From: Coprinopsis marcescibilis
Taxonomy: Eukaryota > Basidiomycota > Agaricomycetes > Agaricales > Psathyrellaceae
Assembly: GCA_004369085.1 (NCBI GenBank)
Contig: ML210239.1
Span: 44,688-108,687 of the forward strand
Length of the DNA: 64,000 bases
Reading direction: 5' to 3'
Shown: one piece after another, positions 57,158 through 64,000 of the stretch
Layout: every line of letters begins with the position of its first letter
Position numbering within the stretch: position 1 is the first letter of the stretch
Made by a program: the position numbers and the translations under genes
The notes under the pieces: generated by a model
The model's database searches: none
What the model saw: the letters and a program-made list of their open reading frames with translations, nothing else
Told to the model about the DNA's origin: nothing

Positions 57158-59513
57158 ATGCACCCAGGAAACTATCGTGCGCGGGTGCTCTCCGATCTTT
57201 GTCAGTCCTTCCTGCTTCCTGTTGTCTCTGCGCGTATTCTTTTGATATACTTCGACCTTCCTCTCTCGCGGCTTCAAACGAATTTCCTGTCTTTGGCGGC
57301 AATCGTTGCTTGGGCAATACTCAGGAGCGCTGGGATTGACTACCTACAGCGAACTCAAGCAAGGGCACTTCAGGCCAGAGCCATTCCTCAAGTCTTGGGT
57401 CGATGGCCAGGGAACATCGACGTCCTCTTCAGGATGATGAAAGACTTCAGAACCAGCTACATCCTCGACGTATATCTGCAACTCTTCGAGGAATACAAGT
57501 GCACGACGTTGAACCTTCGGATCCTGTGGCGAGACACTGTGCGTATTGTGCATGACGGCGATGACGGCGAGTGAAATCAGTAATCTCGCAGCTTCCCCAC
57601 CATACGCCCCATTTCCGAAAGTAAGCTTTGGTTACTGATCTTTAACACCGCCCAGATCATATCCATGGATCAAGAGCACTCCAAATACGTATTATCAACG
57701 GGCTTCCATCGGTTTTGGAGAGGCCGTGCCCAGAAGGAGCGATTGTCCGTTCGTTCGGAATTTAGCTCGTGAGACAGAGCTAATGTTGCCCCCACAGTGA
57801 GACATTCCTTGGACGCGGTATATTCAATAGAGACGACGGTGTAAGTAGTTGGCCCTCTGTTCTTTGCTCTGTGAGTCTAAAACTTTCATGTCCCTGGGAT
57901 AGGAATGGAGATATGTACGTTGTCGTTTTGCAACCTCGCGTAGCTGGAAGTGACGCATCTATTTTATAGCATCGTGCCGTTGCACGACCCTTCTTCGCAA
58001 AAGAAAGGGTTCAAGACTTTGAAATATTCAACAAGTATACCACTCGTACTATGGACATCCTGACATCGGTCGCTTCGGCTGATGAAGCGTTTGACGCCCA
58101 AGATCTCTATGGACGCCTGACCCTGGATTCAGCCTCCGAGTTCCTTTTCGGGAAGAACCTAGATACTCTTTCGGAAACGAGACCTATTCCAGGCAAGACT
58201 TCGATGGGACCGAAAGGCTCCGCTGTCGAGGGTGCTTGGGGTACATTTGCAGAAGCGTTTGAAGCAGCACAACAAAACTGCACCAATCGCGCCAGGATCG
58301 GGCACTGGTGGCCCCTCTTCGAACTATTCAAGGACAAAAATGAGGCAAATGCCCAAGTGATTCACAGATGGCTCGACCCTCTCGTCGATATGGCCCTTAA
58401 TTCCAAACGCGAATCCCAAGGAGCTCCGATTGGTGACATCACACAAAGAACCTTCCTAGAGCACCTCGCCCAGTCCACGGACGGTAAGTACCGCGTTTGA
58501 CTTTGGCAGGCTACGGACTTATCTCAATCCCCAAAGATCCGAGTGTGATACGAGACCAGCTACTAAATATGCTTCTCGCCTCGAGGGACACGGCGAGTAC
58601 CCTGATTCCATCGGCACGATAAGCGCTGACAGGGTCAACAACACAGACGGCAACCGTTCTCACTTACTTAACCTACTTCTTGGCCTTATATCCAGACGTT
58701 ACCGAAGTTTTACGCCAAGAAGTTCTCGAGCATTGCGGCCAATCATCGCCAGGCTCTCATGATAGCTTTCGCGAAATGAAGTACTGTACGTACAGATAAA
58801 GTGTCACCTGCCTATGTTCCTATCTAACCGAGTTGGCTCCAGTACGTGCCGTTTTGAATGAAACATTACGCCTCTTCCCTCCAGTGCCACTGAACATTCG
58901 CCAATCTCGCGACAGCTCATTTACCTTACCATCTCCGGACCCAACGTACCCAGTTTTTGAGCGCCGACCGTTATTCATGCCAGCCAATACGCCAATCATA
59001 TATCTACCCCTGCTCACTCAGCGGAATCCAGCACTATGGGGCGATGATGCAGACGAGTTCGACCCAGAACGCTGGCTAGATCCAGCGCGTTTGGCGAGAC
59101 TCGCCAACAACACTGCGATGTTTATGCCCTTCAGCGCTGGTCCTCGGATTGTAAGTCACAATTTATGACAGGCCTCCAAACTTGCCTGATAAATAACTCT
59201 GGCACAGTGCATAGGCCAGAATTACGCCTACAACCAGATGTCCTACTTTGTCGTTCGGCTGTTGCAGCGTTTTGATAGGTTCACGTTAACTCCAGAGTTT
59301 CAGCCATTAGGGTCACTGCCACCGGAGGTATGGAAAAAGAGGAAGGGGAGGCAAGTGTACGAACGGGTCTGGCCGGCTGCAGCCTTGACGTTGTTTGCAA
59401 AGGTGAGTCATTCGCAGGGGCGTCGTCTTCCGCTGTTCATGATTTCGGCAGGGAGGACTGTGGATGAAATTCCATCTCGCGGACCAGTAGGTAACTTTAT
59501 TCTCGGACAATAG
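57158..59513 (+). CDS. Cytochrome P450, CYP63-like
   Basis: A membrane-anchored haem monooxygenase. CYP63 members of wood-decay basidiomycetes oxidise alkanes, fatty acids and aromatic xenobiotics. Nine exons fit: 57158-57538, 57656-57744, 57798-57840, 57903-57914 (12 nt), 57970-58483, 58537-58592, 58647-58785, 58843-59150 and 59208-59513, giving 615 residues. The N-terminus MHPGNYRARVLSDLCQSF plus membrane helices is CYP63-like. The helix C motif EWRY-HRA depends on the micro-exon. The I-helix reads ASRDTTA across a GC-AG intron (58593-58646). ETLR is the ExxR, FDPERW the PERF-type motif, and FSAGPRICIG the haem loop (Cys515). The extreme C-terminus after LTLFAK is uncertain. No other pathway enzymes flank it. 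Confidence 0.92.
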
Positions 59514-59628
59514 TATAGAGCTCGAGAACCTTATGTAGTATACCTTGCCAATCATTCCTTTCGTCAACATCGAATTTTTCAATCGTGCCATGCCAACCCA
59601 GCGAGGGCCAGGATGGTGATCCATCAGC

Positions 59629-59734
59629 GGCAAGATGGCCGAGCGGTCTATGGCGTGTGACTCAAGCGAAAGCTTGCCCTTATCAGGGTTTCTCATGGGA
59701 GTATTCCCGCGTGGGTTCAAATCCCACTCTTGTC
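59629..59734 (+). tRNA. tRNA-Leu(CAA), intron-containing, copy 2
   Basis: It is identical to the gene at 20606-20712 except for one fewer G in the intron (23 nt here, 24 there), and lies in the opposite orientation. It has the same acceptor stem, type II variable arm and CT-CAA-G anticodon loop. A T-rich terminator (AATTCTTTTTT) follows. It lies 115 bp after the P450 stop. Confidence 0.95.
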
Positions 59735-59908
59735 AATTCTTTTTTGCATGCAATGTTTCTACTCCAGCTTGGTGTAATAAGATAGGATATAAACATCATT
59801 TATATCAATAAACACTGGTGGCTAGGTTTTTTTCTATGGATTTTCTTGTGGTTCTCGATGTAAAAATGATGGCAAAGTCATGATCAATAAATAGGCTGTG
59901 GTGACCGG

Positions 59909-61156
59909 CTATGTCGCGCTCCAAGCGGCGATTATTTGCTGAATCGAAGGCCGAAATAATGGGTCGGCGTTCCAGCACCATTTCAAAATCTTCTTCACTG
60001 GTTCGTTATGCCAAACATTTTCATACAAGCTCAGGTCAGGCCTTCCACCCTGTATAACATACTCAGTCAACTGCCCTGGTCTCCTCCAATTTTTGAACGG
60101 TAGGGACTCAGGGTCACATTTGCCATCCGCCATTCCGGGCGTGCGCGACATGATCTAGAAAGTGCAGTCAGCCACTTGCTCCAAACATGAGAAGAGTCTG
60201 AAAGGTGAAACGACGATACCTGAAGGACAGTCATAGACAATGTGTATATGTCACTTTCTTTTGTCGGCCAAAAATGTTCGTCGGCATTCATTAGGATTTC
60301 CGGGGCCGCAAACCGCGGATTGAGATTGCTGATAGTTTTGTGGTTCGATTCGCCGCTTGATACCCGGCTCAGGCCAAAGTCCACGAGCGCGACGACTCCA
60401 GAGGCGCGGACACGTACATTCCCCTGGTAGTTTACCCGGGTGTGTTAGTGATTGAGCCGGTAAGCGGAGGGCTAGACTAGTGCGTACTGGGTTGAGGTCA
60501 CCATGCACAATGTCGCAGCTATGAATGTGGCTCACAGCTTCGAACATTTGACCGAGCTGTAAAAGGTTTAAGCCCGTGAGCTAGCCCTGATAGATAAACG
60601 TGCGTACCAAGGCTGGAATGGAATCCATATGACTAGCGGCATATTCGTTGAGGTTCTGGGGGACATATTCCATCACGAGGCCGGGTACTGAAATGTCGTC
60701 GTCGGCGACTATTCCGTATATCCGAACAATATTTTGATGATTCAAAGCTTTCAAGATTCTCGCTTCATGTAGAGTAGCCTTGAAACAAATGCGAGTCACG
60801 CTAAGTCTTGACAACATATCGATCGAACTACTAACCTTGCAGCCCGCACGTATATCCGACTCCCGGCCGTGGTTTTCGATACGAGGCAACTTGACTACTG
60901 CCTTGAAGCCCCATTCAGAACTGCAGGTTATAGGTTGAGAGTCTAATTTACCTGGATTTTAGGCCTTCCAATGTGAATAAGGACCGCTTTATACGCGTCG
61001 GAGAAGCTACCGTGGCCTATTGAGCACCGAGAGCGCTCGACTCTACAAACCTGTGAGCCCTTCAGCGAAAATGGGGTCACTAAAGGCTGACCTCGGTGCA
61101 GACGGTATAGGTAGCAGAGCTTCGTCTACAATTATTCCACCGTGTGAGGCATTCAT
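59909..61156 (-). CDS. TKL-type protein kinase C
   Basis: A third kinase of the same broad group as those at 29820 and 32720. The Met at 61156 opens MNASHGGIIVDEALLPIPSA. Then come VKLPRIENHGRESDIRAGC, ATLHEARILKALNHQNIVRI in the C-helix, VPGLVMEYVPQNLNEYAASH, HSCDIVHGDLNP (catalytic Asp), VVALVDFGLSR (DFG intact), NPRFAAPEI, ESDIYTLSMTVLQ and CWNADPLFRPS, ending IIAAWSAT with a stop at 59909. Several short introns separate these blocks. The ATP-binding Lys region near 60900-60970 is split by introns and less certain. No extra domain is visible, and no partner or substrate can be inferred. Confidence 0.75.
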
Positions 61157-63228
61157 CGCAAGTAAGGACAGTTGTGTGGTAGTGATTGTCGATGCTTGAA
61201 GGAATATAGAAGTAGGAGATGACCAGAGGGGAGTGGGTCACGGTGGTGGTGTAATTCACGTATAAAAGGCATGTTATATAGCAAAGCCTGAGCAGTGAGC
61301 AGGGGAATGTTTGACCGTTCGGACTGAGTCCGACGGACTGGTGAGTTGAGTAAACGAATGATGCACCGGTAGAAATAAGAGATGGAGTTTTTTTGGTAAA
61401 GGGGTTCCCGATGGATCTGATACATACATACTAGTCTCATTGGTGTCATGATTTCTACCACCAGTGACTTTCCATCAGCACCTTTGAATTACTATAAATG
61501 GACTGGCCGAGAGCTGAGACCCCGTGCCGTACCTGAAATCAAGACAGGCGGGTTTATGTAAATCGAATAGAATTTATTCGCCGAGGGTAACTACCCCGCC
61601 CTCGAACAGACTGGAATAAAGGGTTACCTGCCGCTTTGAGTTGCCCCGGCTCTCACGAATGCTATAATTATCGAGTTAGCCCCGAGGAGACGGTGCCCAT
61701 CGCTCTTTTGGGTTGTGTACGGTCGTGGAGAGGTGTATTAGGCAAGTATCATGCAACCAGCACCCCCGAGGAGGCCTTCGAAGCCTTTGCTGAGACCAGC
61801 GCGAATCGGCCATGAATGATACACGCCTCAAGTTGATTACCGCGTCTTTCACGTTTCCTGCCTTGTCATTTCATGGATTAATAGGGGTTGATGGCCGGAC
61901 AAAAGCATGTAGTATGCGCGGGATTGGTTTCGCCGGTTGGAGTGATTTGTTGTGGACAATCATGAACAGAAAGGAGGTTACAGTGCTTTACATGTTGCAT
62001 AACCTTGCTACAACATCATTCGTGTAATTCGTGCTTGTTATTAGTTACGTCGTGAGGTTGTAGACGGCACCCCGGCTGACTACCAGTTCGAGGTCGACAT
62101 CGACGCTAGTCAAGGACTTAGTACTCAAGGTCACAAATTGACGACGGAGCCAAAATAAGACATGTAAAGCCGTAAGAAACCCTTTCACGGCTGTTCTTGT
62201 CTTCAACCTTTCTTCCCTTCGTGCTCTCCTCATGCTCTCAGCAGGAAAGTCTCTAGATCCGGATCGCCACATAGATATTTCTCATTGCTTATAGAAAACG
62301 AAATGGAATAGATTATCATTTGGAGCCCTATTCATACTCCGCCTGGAACCGCTCAGAGATTAACCTGGAATATATTTTCTTTATGGAAAGTCATCCAGTA
62401 TGTAAATACCCTACATATTAAATTCGTTTATTGATAGTTTGTTACTTTCATTCGATAGCCTGCTTCCACAGTGCCCCTTGTCTGACAGGTCAGATTACAT
62501 ACCATGAATTCGGTTCTTCTTAAGCAGACAATGAGGTTGGTGAAAGGCTTATTATGCCCGGGAGTTCATTGGTAAGTAGAAAGAGACTGCATTCAAGTTT
62601 CAGCATGGTTATTGACGTGAATTTTGAACCTCGGGAAAGGACTGAAACGGATCCTACACCACCCGTAGGGTATGAGGTCAGGATTAGATCAATTCTCAGA
62701 TCTAATCCACAGCGCCGCAACAGCATCGTACGACCTATTGGCCAAGCAGACGCTCCCTACAATCTGCATTGCGAGACGTGTAAGAAGACGCATTGCAGAA
62801 GGCTCAGCTCAATAACTCCAATCCGATACTTCTGAAATCCGTGCGTTTCTAGTACTAGTTCTGTTAATACAGATTTGTTTTTCCCATAGATACTGGTACA
62901 GAGTTCTTAGAGTCATTTATTACAGCTGTTATTGTGCACATAGAGCGGTTATATTCATGTAGCGAGCCAAATGCAAGCGAAATTTAGAAGAAGTTCATGC
63001 GTACCAAATCCGTACCACTGCAAGTTTGCTCAGCAAGCCGGGAATGCCGAACTCAACCCTTTTAGCTACTTTCAGTGTCACCGAGCCGATGCCCCTGCCG
63101 ATGGGAAATATGGCTGTGCTGGAACTGTTCGGTCCCTTTCGCCTTCAGACCGAGTTCCACATTTCGCCGATCTGCCACCCCTTGATGACGTCAAAAACGC
63201 ATTCATAAAGTCACAAGCCTTCGTCTTG

Positions 63229-63249
63229 CCCCGTGGCTTCGCCACGGGG
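63229..63249. repeat. Perfect inverted repeat (9-bp stem, 3-nt loop)
   Basis: CCCCGTGGC, then TTC, then GCCACGGGG. The stem is perfect and GC-rich inside an otherwise AT-balanced stretch. No U-run follows, so a terminator role is not supported. Confidence 0.9.
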
Positions 63250-63748
63250 GGTTGTAATTTATTGTTAGACAACCAACATTGAGAAATTTGGCTGTCTTTG
63301 ATGCTAATGAGAGCAAATAATCAAATATGTGTTTGCTGGCGCAGGCCTGCAGTGTGCTCGCACTCACACATAGTACACAAATTGTACATCCGTGACGCGT
63401 GACGTAGAACTTGGGCATTTTAATCTACAACTGCAGTTGACCCTCCCTTTGCTGTCAATTTTTGTGTTTGCCGGTGCACGTATGGCAGTACCATGACATC
63501 CATAGTAGTCCAGACTCCAGGACCAAGAAATTCGAGCATTTCCGAGTCCAATTGGATTTCATATGTTCAGTGTGACTTCTAAATAGAGTGCACCTTCTTG
63601 AGGGCTGTAGTAACTCTGAAGCCGAAAGAGTCTCCCGTGTCCCATGGCCCGTGGCTAGGACAGGGAATTTTAAGTTATACAAACTTCCCGTCCAGTTCCC
63701 GTTTCGAACCCCCGAGCCTCAAGGCGAGCCTGCGCAAAGGCAACCGGA

Positions 63749-63829
63749 CGTGGGATATTTGATTTCATGATAATCAAATGATCATCCCAGGGCCACTTGG
63801 AGACGTTTGTGCTTTAATATATTAGATAG
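63749..63829 (+). repeat. Direct repeat, first copy
   Basis: It shares GGACGTGGGA-ATTTG, CATGATAATCAAAT, CAGGGCCAC and the perfect block TTTGTGCTTTAATATATTAGAT with the sequence at 63917-64000, in the same order and spacing. Copies are diverged between these blocks. Confidence 0.85.
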
Positions 63830-63916
63830 ATAGATCGGACAACTGTCACATCCAAGTCGTGTCGCGAGTCAGCGCCAGATCCGTGGGACACTTAGCTTAC
63901 ATGATTTCATTCGAGA

Positions 63917-64000
63917 GGACGTGGGACATTTGCTTACATGATAATCAAATTTGATGTTCTCAGGGCCACGTTCCGACCTTTGTGCTTTAATATATTAGAT
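63917..64000 (+). repeat. Direct repeat, second copy (reaches the window edge)
   Basis: Second copy of the repeat at 63749, with about 168 bp between copy starts. The window ends inside or exactly at the last shared block, so more copies may lie to the right. Confidence 0.85.

Larger units (their letters stand above)
61157..64000. other. Non-coding right end
   Basis: About 2.8 kb without a supported gene. Short ORFs (for example 62554-62835 and 62971-63282) have no motif. It contains a perfect hairpin (63229-63249) and a direct repeat near the end (63749-63829 and 63917-64000), so part may be repeat-derived. Confidence 0.45.

Noticed and set aside
57158..61156. P450 plus kinase region as a biosynthetic cluster
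   Set aside because: No core synthase, transporter or tailoring enzymes nearby; the neighbours are tRNAs and a kinase.
62554..63282. Two ~95-103 codon ORFs near the right end
   Set aside because: Overlapping ORFs on both strands, no motif, and one spans the GC hairpin; not supportable as genes.
1..64000. CRISPR arrays, bacterial operons or phage genes
   Set aside because: No spaced direct-repeat array and no bacterial-type gene packing. Introns and tRNA structure are eukaryotic.

Overview
The window is nuclear DNA of a filamentous basidiomycete, most likely a mushroom-forming Agaricomycete. Genes are dense and cut by many short (about 50-75 nt) GT-AG introns. tRNA genes carry short introns after position 37. 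The gene content fits: a CYP63-like P450, divergent tyrosine-kinase-like (TKL) kinases with HGDL loops, and a remnant of a pogo-like transposon. I assembled exon models by hand from splice sites and reading frame. Where I give full exon sets, the summed lengths divide by three.

Left third (1-20.4 kb), mostly housekeeping. A Cch1-type calcium channel runs off the left edge on the minus strand. It is followed by eIF3 subunit a and mitochondrial elongation factor G, both also minus. Two tandem plus-strand GH5 exo-beta-1,3-glucanase genes follow, with an N-terminal membrane anchor and almost the same exon pattern.

Middle (20.4-35.6 kb). An intron-containing tRNA-Leu(CAA) is followed by three tandem minus-strand short-chain dehydrogenases (SDRs). 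Only the right-hand copy is intact: the middle one has two in-frame stops and the left one a frameshift. Next come a single-pass membrane protein, a small unknown gene, two TKL-type kinases, and SEC13 on the plus strand.

Gene-poor stretch (35.6-47.2 kb). About 5 kb has no credible gene. Then come a small membrane protein, a secreted cysteine-containing protein, and an internally deleted pogo-like transposon lacking the catalytic core.

Right third (47.5-64 kb). A proline-rich conserved-looking protein (minus) is followed by BUD32 (KEOPS kinase). Next is a 1,033-residue protein joining a nucleotidyltransferase-like head to a long disordered tail, across a 1.45 kb intron. Then come tRNA-Asp(GTC), a CYP63-like P450 with a 12-nt micro-exon and a GC-AG intron, a second near-identical tRNA-Leu(CAA), a third TKL kinase, and 2.8 kb of non-coding sequence ending in a direct repeat.

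I see no operon-like system or biosynthetic cluster. The most distinctive items are the decaying SDR array, the nucleotidyltransferase-disordered fusion gene, the micro-exon and GC-AG introns, and the gutted pogo element.
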